Source: a bacterium (GTDB lineage: Bacteria > Cyanobacteriota > Vampirovibrionia > Gastranaerophilales > Gastranaerophilaceae). Taken from it: a DNA stretch of 9,810 nt. The position numbers and the translations under genes were made by a program. Positions 1-7,491 of this stretch are shown piece after piece. Below the pieces are notes generated by a model that was not told the origin of the DNA, did no database searches, and saw nothing but the letters and a program-made list of their open reading frames with translations. Numbering within the stretch: the stretch's first letter is position 1; every line of letters begins with the position of its first letter. The stretch covers positions 1 to 9,810 of the forward strand of contig SFZC01000069.1 in NCBI GenBank assembly GCA_004558955.1, written 5' to 3'.

Positions 1-2
1 CC

Positions 3-2756
3 TGTTTGGTTGAATACACCTGTTTCGGATTTGCTGATAGAGTTGCCGGCGGTACGTTAAATATCGGTACTATTGCAGACCCTGCAACATTTACCGTTGC
101 TCGTGGTACTGTTTACAAAGATGCTTCCGTAAACGTTGAAAAAGGTAGCACAATGGAAATTACGGGCGGTAATGTAATCTTGGACGGTGCAACCGATGAT
201 TTGAAAGGTTCATTGACAATGTCTAACGGGCTTTTGGTACTTGATTCAATGACTAATAAACACGCAGAAGGAACTTTCACTCAAACAGGCGGTACAACAT
301 TGGTTAAAGGTAACGGATTTACAATGAATAATGATAATGACGTTATTTCGGGCGGTGTTGTCGGTATTGGCGGAGATACCGCAGGTAGCGACTTGACGAT
401 GAAGAAAGGAACTATCAAGGGTACTGATACTAAGATTTATATTGATAACGGTTCTAAACTTGATGTTGGTGGCGGTTATGTAACAGACGGTGCTCAAGTT
501 GCGGCATCTGATACAAGTTCGGTTACTGTTTCTGGCGGTATTATTAATAATGATGCGAAAATTTACCTGACTGATAACAGCACGTTAGATGTTACTGACG
601 GTGATGTTGAGTTGAGTGCTTACATCAATTTGGGTGAAAATGCTACATTAAATCAATCAGGCGGTAAAGTTGCTTTGTCAGGTACAAGTGATGTTGTTGC
701 AGGTAGTATCAACATTTCGGGCGGTGATTTGTCACTTACTGACGTTAATAAAACTACTACAGATAATGTTACATATAATCAAACCGGCGGTACTACACAT
801 CTTGAAAATTCTAAACTTGTTCTTGCTACTCCTGCAAGCAAAATTTCAGGCGGTGCGTTGACACTTAAAAACAGTGCGTTAGATATTAATAACTCTTCAG
901 AAAATAAATCTGACTTGACAATGGAAGCAAGTGATTTCAAGGTTCGCAAAGGTAATTCTTACACAATAACCGGTGGAGATGTTGATAAAGAATCAACAAT
1001 TGCAGTTGAAAAGAACGCAACGTTAGGTATTGACGGTGAAGATGCGGTAGTTCGTCTGGACGGTAATAACGATGTAATTACAGGTAATTTGGTAGTTTCA
1101 AACGGTACTTTGTACATTTCGGATGATTTGACAAAGGTTACAAATTCTGAAGGTAACTACATTCAAAATGGTGGTAATGTTACACTTGATGATTCTCGTT
1201 TAACACTTGAAACTTCAGGCAGCAAAATTGCATCAGGCAGTATGACATTGAAAAACGGTTCAACATTGACAATCGCTGACCCTAGTTCTGGTGTAACAGG
1301 CGGTGCGTTGTCTATTGATGACACTTCAAAATTGTATTATATGTCAACTGCGGGCATGAACCAAACAACCGATAAAATCAGTTTGGCAACATCAGGTTAC
1401 GTTGATTTGATGAACGGAAAGGCGACTCAGAACGTAATTGACAGTTTGGTGGTTAATAACGGTAAAGACGGTGACGGTCAGGCAGATTTCGCAATCGATA
1501 TCAGTGCAAGGTCTTCAAGCGAACATAAAACAGATGTTATCAAAGCGAATACGATTAGCGTTTCTACAAAAGGAGAAACAGGTGTAATCAATATTTCTGA
1601 TTTCGGTTTCCAAGGTGACTTGACAGGTGACGGAGCTCCGATTTCTAAACACATCAGATTAGGCAAGATTTTTGATTCTGATAAGATTGGTGAAGAAGTT
1701 AAATTCACAAGTACGGATAAAGAAATTGCTACTCCAATCGGTAACTACAGATTGAATGCTTCTTCTGCTAATGACGGTAATTACTCGTTGGATTTGACAA
1801 GTTTCAATCCTCAGGTATTCAGAGGTCAGGTTGCTACGGCTGCTTCATACTTGAACCAGTTGACGGTTAATGATTCGTTGTTCAACAAGGCTCAAATCAG
1901 AAGATATAGCCCAAGTTACGGCGATATGTTCAGAAACAGAACAGCTTTGGTTGAAGGTATTGCAAGTTATGACAGAACATTAAGAGAAAGCGAAGTTTGG
2001 ACAGAGGCTATCGGTAACTTTGAAACATTCAAATTTAACCATGACTTAGATAAAGTTCGTAACAATTCTTGGGGCTTTATTGTTGGTAGTGACTTCGGTG
2101 TTAAACGTTTAAGACGTGGTTGGTCTTGGGTTCCGACAGGTTATATTGCATATACGGGCGGACACCAAACATTTAATAAGGTTAGTGCAGATGAAAACGG
2201 TGCTCAAATCGGTTTCATGTCAAGTTGGATGAAGGGTAAATTCATTCAAACTGCCTTGATTAACGGTGGTATTTACGGTACAGATATGAACGTAGCTAAT
2301 TCTTCAGAACATGCATTTGGCTACTTTGCAGGCTTGGCAAGTAAGACGGCTTATGATATTCAGGTTACTCATGACTTCAAGATTCAACCTGCGTTGACCT
2401 TGTCTTACAATATGTTCGGTAAGCAAAATTACCACAGTGATTACGGTAATATGCACATGAAGAGCGGTTTCTTGAACGGCTTTAATATTGCACCGAATAT
2501 CAACTTCATCTTACAAAAAGAAACTTGGAGTGCTTATGCTCAAGTATCTTACGCTTGGAATATCTTTGGTGGTTTGAACGGTAGAGCGGGCGATGTTTCC
2601 TTGTCTTCTGTTCACTTGGCGGAAGGTTATGTTCAGTATGCTTTGGGTATGACAAAATCCTTCTCTGACAGATTGGATATGTATGCTCAAGCAACCTTCA
2701 GAAATCTTGGCAGAACAGGTGTTGTATGTCAAGGTGGCTTGAACTGGAGATTATAA
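3..2756 (+). CDS. Autotransporter-like surface protein, 3' part (beta-helix passenger plus outer-membrane barrel)
   Basis: Probable type V (autotransporter-like) surface protein, truncated at its 5' end by the window edge. The frame is open to base 3; the TTG at 6 has no ribosome site or signal peptide behind it and is not a credible start. Counting from that TTG as residue 1, residues about 15-450 are low-complexity, rich in G, T, N, D and S, with recurring GG turns followed by short beta strands, as expected of a right-handed beta-helix passenger. Residues about 600-655 look like a linker. Residues about 660-916 alternate hydrophobic and polar residues with many aromatics and glycines, resembling a 12-strand outer-membrane barrel. 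The chain ends in NWRL rather than the usual terminal phenylalanine. Cysteine is almost absent (C6 and C908), and C6 lies in the doubtful first codons. A hairpin follows the TAA stop. The class is fairly sure; the ligand or role (adhesin or other) cannot be told. Confidence 0.85.
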   Translation, partial: CLVEYTCFGFADRVAGGTLNIGTIADPATFTVARGTVYKDASVNVEKGSTMEITGGNVILDGATDDLKGSLTMSNGLLVLDSMTNKHAEGTFTQTGGTTLVKGNGFTMNNDNDVISGGVVGIGGDTAGSDLTMKKGTIKGTDTKIYIDNGSKLDVGGGYVTDGAQVAASDTSSVTVSGGIINNDAKIYLTDNSTLDVTDGDVELSAYINLGENATLNQSGGKVALSGTSDVVAGSINISGGDLSLTDVNKTTTDNVTYNQTGGTTHLENSKLVLATPASKISGGALTLKNSALDINNSSENKSDLTMEASDFKVRKGNSYTITGGDVDKESTIAVEKNATLGIDGEDAVVRLDGNNDVITGNLVVSNGTLYISDDLTKVTNSEGNYIQNGGNVTLDDSRLTLETSGSKIASGSMTLKNGSTLTIADPSSGVTGGALSIDDTSKLYYMSTAGMNQTTDKISLATSGYVDLMNGKATQNVIDSLVVNNGKDGDGQADFAIDISARSSSEHKTDVIKANTISVSTKGETGVINISDFGFQGDLTGDGAPISKHIRLGKIFDSDKIGEEVKFTSTDKEIATPIGNYRLNASSANDGNYSLDLTSFNPQVFRGQVATAASYLNQLTVNDSLFNKAQIRRYSPSYGDMFRNRTALVEGIASYDRTLRESEVWTEAIGNFETFKFNHDLDKVRNNSWGFIVGSDFGVKRLRRGWSWVPTGYIAYTGGHQTFNKVSADENGAQIGFMSSWMKGKFIQTALINGGIYGTDMNVANSSEHAFGYFAGLASKTAYDIQVTHDFKIQPALTLSYNMFGKQNYHSDYGNMHMKSGFLNGFNIAPNINFILQKETWSAYAQVSYAWNIFGGLNGRAGDVSLSSVHLAEGYVQYALGMTKSFSDRLDMYAQATFRNLGRTGVVCQGGLNWRL
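129..1211 (+). repeat. Three diverged copies of a ~65-70-codon passenger module
   Basis: Inside the passenger, three stretches align at the protein level: about 129-323, 621-824 and 996-1211. Each runs in the same order: a strand ending like VEKxATLxIxGG, then V-x-L-D/S-G, then a strand resembling GSLTMSNGLLVL, then a T/N-rich turn, then YxQxGGTTxL or its equivalent, then a strand such as SKLVL. Copies 2 and 3 continue with a nearly shared segment (SKISGGALTLKNSALDI against SKIASGSMTLKNGSTLTI). Spacing between copies is unequal, about 490 and 375 bases. The DNA is well diverged, so these look like old internal duplications of beta-helix coils rather than recent slippage. The alignment was done by eye. 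Confidence 0.7.
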
Positions 2757-2769
2757 TAAATAAAAATAT

Positions 2770-2836
2770 AAACGGGTAAGTTTCTTGTATTGTCATACTT
2801 GTCGCAAAGTTCACTGACTTGCTCGTTTATTATTTT
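2770..2836 (+). terminator. Probable terminator hairpin after the autotransporter gene
   Basis: The arms at 2770-2781 (AAACGGGTAAGT) and 2817-2828 (ACTTGCTCGTTT) pair over 12 positions with two G-U pairs. An imperfect T-rich tail (ATTATTTT) follows. The loop is long, about 35 bases, which is unusual for an intrinsic terminator, so this could instead be a 3'-end stabilising structure. It begins 13 bases after the TAA stop, which favours a role in ending that transcript. Confidence 0.5.
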
Positions 2837-2896
2837 GTAAAAATTTCCTGAAAAATATGGTTTCAAAAAGATACTATATTAAATTCCTGTTTTCCC

Positions 2897-2916
2897 TTTT
2901 ATACCGTGGTATAGAA
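2897..2916. promoter_or_regulatory. Operator-like dyad upstream of the 234-aa gene
   Basis: TATACC and GGTATA flank a 2-base centre (2900-2913). Pairing can be extended outward by three more positions, one of them G-T. The tight centre suits a dimeric DNA-binding protein better than an RNA hairpin. It lies about 80 bases upstream of the next start codon. A -10-like TATATAGAAT sits at 2959-2968, but I see no convincing -35 at the right distance. The regulator is unknown. Confidence 0.3.
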
Positions 2917-2994
2917 AGATTTTTGTAAAAATAACGCAAAATTTATTTTTATGAGCGTTATATAGAATAGTAATGAAGATAAAAAGGAGAAAAC

Positions 2995-3699
2995 ATGAAT
3001 TCAGTTTCTAATAATAACGTGACTTTTGGCGGTGCGTTCGTAATAAATTATAAAAAATCAATTCCCGGAATGCGTGAAGGTTTTGAACATGCTATAGGAA
3101 AACATAAAAGACTGATTTTTGAAGATTATAATGGGAAAAAGGACACGGTTTTGTATGTGTTGAAAAACAGTAAAGATTATGATGCTGCAACTTTTTTGAA
3201 AACGAATAACAAACGTTTTAAATATATGCCGGATGTTGATACAAAATTGCAGTTTGAATATTTGGAAGATGCGGAAAAATATATTAGCGAGAATAAACCC
3301 GTTGTAATTTCAAAAATCAAAGACCTTATGAATTTTGTGACGGAAAACAGGCTTAAACAAAGGGCGAACTACAGACGACCAATTAATGAATATATTTTCA
3401 AAAAATTAGGAATTACAAATGATGCGGTGGTCAGAACGAAAGATTCTCGTGGCGTTGTGCTTTATCTTGATAAAAATACGGGTAAACCGAAAGTTCAGCT
3501 TTCACCGTATAATGAGAACGGTACAACTTTTGTAAGAGTAAAAGACAGCACCTTCCCTTATGAAGTTTCTCGTTATGCGGTTGATAGGGACGGAAACTTT
3601 TTGCATAAATTTGAAACTCCTGAAGATATAAATACCTTCAATGACAAGTTCAAAAAGGCGATACAATTTTTATGCCAACCCGAAAAGTTTAAAAAGTAA
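2995..3699 (+). CDS. Hypothetical protein, 234 aa, family not recognised
   Basis: I do not recognise this protein. The start is well supported: AAGGAG at 2984-2989 sits five bases before the ATG. The protein is soluble-looking, rich in K, N, F and Y, with one cysteine near the C-terminus (about residue 227) and no signal peptide or membrane segment. It begins with a polar stretch ending in NNVTFGGAF. The middle (about residues 80-130) is charged and probably helical. The C-terminal half (about 145-205) reads as beta strands, including GVVLYLDKNTGKPKVQL and TTFVRVKDSTFPYEVSRYAV, and a final helix is likely. It stands alone, with a long leader upstream and a convergent glycosyltransferase gene 30 bases downstream, so the context gives no function. 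Coding is convincing from the length, the ribosome site and the absence of a competing frame. Confidence 0.8.
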   Translation: MNSVSNNNVTFGGAFVINYKKSIPGMREGFEHAIGKHKRLIFEDYNGKKDTVLYVLKNSKDYDAATFLKTNNKRFKYMPDVDTKLQFEYLEDAEKYISENKPVVISKIKDLMNFVTENRLKQRANYRRPINEYIFKKLGITNDAVVRTKDSRGVVLYLDKNTGKPKVQLSPYNENGTTFVRVKDSTFPYEVSRYAVDRDGNFLHKFETPEDINTFNDKFKKAIQFLCQPEKFKK

Positions 3700-3729
3700 G
3701 AAACACATCATTTTGTGATTGAAAAGACA

Positions 3730-4686
3730 TTATACCAATTCTTTGTCCTTGACGTAGCGAGGTCTTGCTTTGACTTCTCTATAAACCTGTCCGACATATT
3801 CCCCGATGACGCCCAAACAAAAGATTTGCAACCCGCCGAAGAAACATAGTAAGGTAATCATGGTGGTTACACCGTTTGGTGAGTTGTTGAAGAAGATTTT
3901 TTCACAAATAGTTTCAATACCTACCGAAAATGCAAAAACTGCCATTAAAAAACCTAAGCCGGCAACAATTCTCAACGGGAAAATGCTGAAAGAGGTTATT
4001 CCGTTGAGGGCAAGTCCCATTAGTGACATAAAATTGAATTTTGATTGACCCGCCATTCTCGGTTTTACGTCAAATTTTATTGTCGAAGTTTTTAATCCGA
4101 GTTCATAGAAAAAGCCACGCAAAAACAAGGCTTTTTCAGGGTATAGAGCCATCATATCGAGTGCTTTTTTGCTGACTAAGCGGTAATCCGAATGATTAAC
4201 TGGGATTTTTGTCCCCAACAAATTCATGACTTTGTAAAACATTAAAGCGGTGGTCTTTTTGAAGAAACTGTCTGTATCTCGGCTATTTCTGATACCCAAG
4301 ACAATTTCATTACCTTTCATAAATTCATCAACAAAACGCTCGATAGCCAATTCATCCTGTTGTAAATCCGCATCAATCGACACTACGCAATTGCATCCGA
4401 TTTCTCTAACGCCTTCAAGTCCTGCGGTTAAGGCTTTTTGGTTGCCGTAATTTCTGATAAATTTTAGGGCTTTAATTCTTGTAGGGTTTTCGTTGTGCAA
4501 ACGCTCGATTATTTCCCAAGTTTTGTCGGCAGAACCGTCATCAACAAGGTATATGTAACTGTCTTGAGTGATTTTATTTTTCTCAATAAGCATGTCAAAG
4601 ACTTCTAATAATCTTTTGCAAGTCTTTTCTACACATAATTCTTCATTGTAGCATGGAATTGTTACCGCAAGTTTAGGTGTTTGCAT
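3730..4686 (-). CDS. Family 2 glycosyltransferase, polyprenyl-phosphate type (GtrB/ArnC/DPM1-like)
   Basis: Probably transfers a sugar from a nucleotide donor to undecaprenyl phosphate on the cytoplasmic face of the inner membrane. The 318-aa length is typical. Residues 1-230 form a GT-A fold: PCYNEE at 11-16, VDDGSADKT at 48-56, and the DAD metal site at 105-107. The region 136-170 (RDTDSFFKK to DYRL) and RMAGQSKFNFMSL at 210-222 match the conserved body of GtrB/ArnC enzymes. NGITSFSIFPLRI leads into two membrane segments, about 237-260 and 274-296, followed by a basic cytoplasmic tail. AGAGGG at 4692-4697 supports the start. The gene diverges from a YdjC-type deacetylase 56 bases away. That pairing recalls Francisella FlmF2 with NaxD, so N-acetylgalactosamine or a similar acetamido sugar is my inferred substrate. 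Glucose (GtrB) or a formylated aminoarabinose (ArnC) cannot be excluded from sequence alone. Confidence 0.9.
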   Translation of the reverse strand: MQTPKLAVTIPCYNEELCVEKTCKRLLEVFDMLIEKNKITQDSYIYLVDDGSADKTWEIIERLHNENPTRIKALKFIRNYGNQKALTAGLEGVREIGCNCVVSIDADLQQDELAIERFVDEFMKGNEIVLGIRNSRDTDSFFKKTTALMFYKVMNLLGTKIPVNHSDYRLVSKKALDMMALYPEKALFLRGFFYELGLKTSTIKFDVKPRMAGQSKFNFMSLMGLALNGITSFSIFPLRIVAGLGFLMAVFAFSVGIETICEKIFFNNSPNGVTTMITLLCFFGGLQIFCLGVIGEYVGQVYREVKARPRYVKDKELV

Positions 4687-4721
4687 TGTTGCCCTCTTTC
4701 TAATATCATTATTATATTAAC

Positions 4722-4750
4722 ATTATATTGCAAGGGAAGCTTATGGTAAA
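4722..4750 (-). promoter_or_regulatory. Candidate sigma-70 promoter for the glycosyltransferase gene
   Basis: Read on the minus strand, TTTACC (4750-4745) and a perfect TATAAT (4727-4722) are 17 bases apart. Transcription would start near 4715, leaving a leader of about 30 bases. A second minus-strand TATAAT lies at 4716-4711 without a good -35. The -35 lies inside the first codons of the divergent deacetylase gene, so the two transcription units would interfere or be co-regulated. I see only a weak plus-strand promoter here (TATATT at 4724-4729). Confidence 0.45.
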
Positions 4751-5585
4751 GAAAAAATTTATATTGAATGCAGATGATTTTGGGTTGACTCAGGCACATA
4801 ACCAAGCGGTTTTGGAAGGTTATAATAACGGATTTTTGACGAGTGCAAGCCTTTGTGCAAACGGTGAAGCGTACGAAAACGCTATTCACGATATTTTACC
4901 TGATTGTCCGAATTTGGGACTTGCCGCACATTTAAATATTATGGAAGGTAAACCGCTGACCCATTGTCCGTTGCTTACCAATGTGAATGGGGAATTTAAC
5001 TCAAGCTATCAATATTTGGTATTTAACCAAAATAAAAAAGAATTGTTATTTCAAATTGAAAAAGAATTTAGGGCTCAAATCGAAAAAATTTTGCAAGATG
5101 TTAAGATTGACCATTTAGATTCCCATGTGCATACTCATGCTATTCCGCCGATTTTTGATATTACCTGTAAATTGGCTAAGGAATACGGGTTGAAATACGT
5201 CCGAACTCAGTATGAAGAATTGTATTTTATTCCGAAATCCAAAAAATATTTGACTTTGAATTATCCTTTGAATTTAGTAAAAATTGCACTTTTACAGTTT
5301 TTTACAAAAATTAATCGCAAAACTCTTGAAAAATACGGGTTGAAAACAAATGATTATATTATTGGGGTCGGATTTACCGGCATGATGGATTCAGATGCGA
5401 TACATTACGGGCTTGAGGTTTTGGAAAATGATTGCGTGGCTGAGGCTTTGATTCACCCGTGCAAATATTCAACTTCTGTCCAAAATTCTCATACAAAAGA
5501 ATTTGAAATAACTCAAGATATGCAGCTCAAGGCAACTATTTCAAGACTTGGTTTTGACCTTGCAAATTACAAGAATTTAGACTAA
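4743..5585 (+). CDS. YdjC/ChbG/NaxD-family carbohydrate deacetylase
   Basis: Predicted metal-dependent enzyme that removes an N-acetyl group from a sugar. I chose the ATG at 4743, giving 280 aa, because AAGGG at 4732-4736 lies six bases upstream and the protein then starts directly on its first strand; an upstream TTG at 4728 would add only five residues. Family signatures: NADDFGLT at 9-16 (metal-binding Asp), AHLNIMEGKPLT at 62-73 (metal-binding His63), HLDSHVHTH at 124-132 (HxH metal site), and IHPCKYS at 237-243, where most relatives have HPG. There is no signal peptide, so it is probably cytoplasmic. It overlaps the next gene by one base (TAATG) and diverges from a polyprenyl-phosphate glycosyltransferase. 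The combination resembles NaxD, which deacetylates undecaprenyl-phosphate-GalNAc for lipid A decoration, but chitooligosaccharide deacetylation as in ChbG is possible. The family is sure; the substrate is inferred. Confidence 0.88.
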   Translation: MVKKKFILNADDFGLTQAHNQAVLEGYNNGFLTSASLCANGEAYENAIHDILPDCPNLGLAAHLNIMEGKPLTHCPLLTNVNGEFNSSYQYLVFNQNKKELLFQIEKEFRAQIEKILQDVKIDHLDSHVHTHAIPPIFDITCKLAKEYGLKYVRTQYEELYFIPKSKKYLTLNYPLNLVKIALLQFFTKINRKTLEKYGLKTNDYIIGVGFTGMMDSDAIHYGLEVLENDCVAEALIHPCKYSTSVQNSHTKEFEITQDMQLKATISRLGFDLANYKNLD

Positions 5586-7402
5586 TGAGAAAACATTTTA
5601 CTGCAATAATATTAATTATTTTTTGTGTTGCGTTTGCAATTTATACAAATTACAAAAATTGCTATAAAAATGTTTTGACTGTGTATTCACCGACAAAGCT
5701 CGGGTTGGATTTGAATAAAAACAGAATTATTGATTCTGATGAGATAGTTTGTGTTGATAATCTTGAGGCTTTTTCGCTTGAACCGACAGACAAATTTGTG
5801 GCAAAGTATTCAAAGGAATATAACCTTTCAAAAAACGATATCATAAGTCTTGGATATTTGGCTCAGGAATTTGTACAGAAAAGAATTGAAAATTCTGATG
5901 CAAAAGTCAAATTTACGGGAAAAGTCACGACAGAATGCAGATTTGCCGACGTAACTTTTCAAGATTACGATTACAAAACTATGTTATTACATAGCGGGTT
6001 TGGAATTTATAACGGTAAAGTCGGGGATTTGGAAAAGTTCCGAAAAAATCTTGCTAGTGCAAGAAAATTGCACCTTGTAATTCTTAATCACAATTCGGGA
6101 AAATTCCATACGCTTGACTGTCCTTACGGAAATGTGGCTCGTGATATCGTGATAATTCCAGAAAGACAACTCCCGACCAATGCAAAGCCTTGCAAATTCT
6201 GTCATAAAACCAAATCAAAGAATAAAAAATATAAATTCAAAAAGGATTTTAATATTTTTAATCTTCCGCAAATTCCGCAGCCACCAATGACTTTGACGGA
6301 AGGTAGCATAACGACTTATTTAACCGATTTCACAAGACAATTAAAACCTAATAACGAATGCAAAACAGCACCGTGCAAAGCGTTCGTAAACCTTGTTGAT
6401 AATTCAAAAACAAGCATTGATATTGCGATTTTCGGGTATAATGAAATCCCTGCGATTACCGACGCCTTGCAAAAAGCCAAAAATCGAGGGGTTAAAATCA
6501 GATTTATTTATGATGAACCGTTTGATGTTTTGGAAACTTACTATAATGATAACCGGATTATTAAAAATTTGGCAAGTGTTTCGGCATCAGATAGAAATTT
6601 GAGGGCAAAAAGTTCAAGTAATTACCTTATGCACAACAAATTTGTAATCTTTGATGAGGCGACTGTCTATACGGGGTCGATGAACTTTTCTTCAACTGGT
6701 TTGTCCGGGTATGATGTGAATGATATCGTGGTTATCCAATCCAAAGAGGTTGCGGATTTGTATCAAAAAGAGTTTGAGCAAATGTTGAAGGGTAAATTTC
6801 ACACTGCAAAAGAAAAATTACCAAATAACAGGACTTTTAAACTTGGTGATACTGCTATAGAGATTTATTTTTCACCGAAAGATAAGAGTTCAGGGCGAAT
6901 TGTTCAAATTTTGAAGAGTGCTAAAAAATATATTTATGTACCTGCTTTTTTGATTACTCATCAGGGAATTTCAACTGAACTTATCAATGCTAAAAATCGT
7001 GGAGTTGATGTGCGGATAATTCTTGATGCAAACAGTACGAGTACAAAAAATTCTAAACATAAGATTTTGCGTTCAAACGGAATACAGCTCAAGACTGAGA
7101 ATTACGCAGGAAAACTTCATTCAAAAATGATTATTGTCGATGATGAATATTTGATTACGGGTTCTATGAATTTTTCAAATAGCGGTGAAAATAAGAATGA
7201 TGAAAATCTGTTGATAATCAATGATAGCAAAATTGCGAAGTTGCATAAGGATTTCTTTTTGTATCTTTGGACGATGATTCCGAATAAATATTTGAAGTTT
7301 AATGCTCGTCCAGAAAGCAAAGAGTCTGTCGGTTCGTGTTCTGACAGTGTTGATAATAATTTCAACGGCAAAATTGATCAAGCCGAAGAATTGTGCAAAT
7401 AA
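5585..7402 (+). CDS. Exported phospholipase D-like protein with two HKD motifs, Zn-type cluster and EF-hand-like loops
   Basis: A 605-aa PLD-superfamily phosphodiesterase (nuclease, phospholipase or cardiolipin-type transferase). Residues about 5-21 form a hydrophobic signal or anchor segment, so the rest is likely outside the cytoplasm. A 12-residue EF-hand-like loop lies at 42-53 (D, N, N, D, E at positions 1, 3, 5, 9, 12). At 166-207 comes a Cys/His cluster, NSGKFHTLDC then KPCKFCH (H175, C179, C203, C206), like the zinc motif that follows some secreted nuclease domains. Residues about 128-165 weakly recall the end of a thermonuclease fold. Two PLD repeats follow, with complete motifs: H350/K352/D357 with GSMN, and H512/K514/D519 with GSMN. 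A second EF-hand-like loop at 590-601 is bracketed by C585 and C604. The start codon overlaps the deacetylase stop and has no clear ribosome site of its own, suggesting translational coupling. The PLD call is firm; the substrate is unknown. Confidence 0.88.
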   Translation: MRKHFTAIILIIFCVAFAIYTNYKNCYKNVLTVYSPTKLGLDLNKNRIIDSDEIVCVDNLEAFSLEPTDKFVAKYSKEYNLSKNDIISLGYLAQEFVQKRIENSDAKVKFTGKVTTECRFADVTFQDYDYKTMLLHSGFGIYNGKVGDLEKFRKNLASARKLHLVILNHNSGKFHTLDCPYGNVARDIVIIPERQLPTNAKPCKFCHKTKSKNKKYKFKKDFNIFNLPQIPQPPMTLTEGSITTYLTDFTRQLKPNNECKTAPCKAFVNLVDNSKTSIDIAIFGYNEIPAITDALQKAKNRGVKIRFIYDEPFDVLETYYNDNRIIKNLASVSASDRNLRAKSSSNYLMHNKFVIFDEATVYTGSMNFSSTGLSGYDVNDIVVIQSKEVADLYQKEFEQMLKGKFHTAKEKLPNNRTFKLGDTAIEIYFSPKDKSSGRIVQILKSAKKYIYVPAFLITHQGISTELINAKNRGVDVRIILDANSTSTKNSKHKILRSNGIQLKTENYAGKLHSKMIIVDDEYLITGSMNFSNSGENKNDENLLIINDSKIAKLHKDFFLYLWTMIPNKYLKFNARPESKESVGSCSDSVDNNFNGKIDQAEELCK

Positions 7403-7434
7403 AGTATTAAGCCCATAAAATCTTTGTTATACAT

Positions 7435-7471
7435 AAAAACACTCCTAAATTTATACTTTAGGAGTGTTTTT
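7435..7471. terminator. Strong bidirectional intrinsic terminator between convergent genes
   Basis: A perfect 15-bp stem (7435-7449 with 7457-7471) closes a 7-base loop. The stem core ACACTCCTAAA is flanked by A-tracts on the left and T-tracts on the right, so transcripts from either strand end in a U-run after the hairpin. It lies 32 bases after the PLD gene stop and 20 bases beyond the lpxA stop, and serves both. Confidence 0.92.
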
Positions 7472-7491
7472 GATTATATACCTTTTTTTAA

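Noticed and set aside
129..1211. Passenger repeats as a CRISPR array or DNA-level tandem repeat
   Set aside because: The similarity is at the protein level, spacing is uneven, and there are no identical short DNA repeats with unique spacers.
2590..2756. Minus-strand open frames under the barrel-coding region
   Set aside because: Two overlapping antisense frames with no ribosome site and no plausible composition; shadows of the barrel sequence.
3700..3729. Terminator between the 234-aa gene and the convergent glycosyltransferase gene
   Set aside because: Only weak 4-bp stems (CACA/TGTG or ATCA/TGAT) are possible and there is no T-run, so nothing supportable is present in these 30 bases.
4728..4742. 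TTG codon upstream of the deacetylase ATG as the true start
   Set aside because: It would place the ribosome site AAGGG inside the coding region, and the family normally begins a few residues before the ADDFG motif, which the ATG at 4743 gives.
3730..5585. The glycosyltransferase and deacetylase as a hopanoid HpnI/HpnK pair
   Set aside because: HpnK is a YdjC-family protein, but the glycosyltransferase here has the two C-terminal membrane segments and motifs of GtrB/ArnC enzymes, and no other hopanoid gene is visible.
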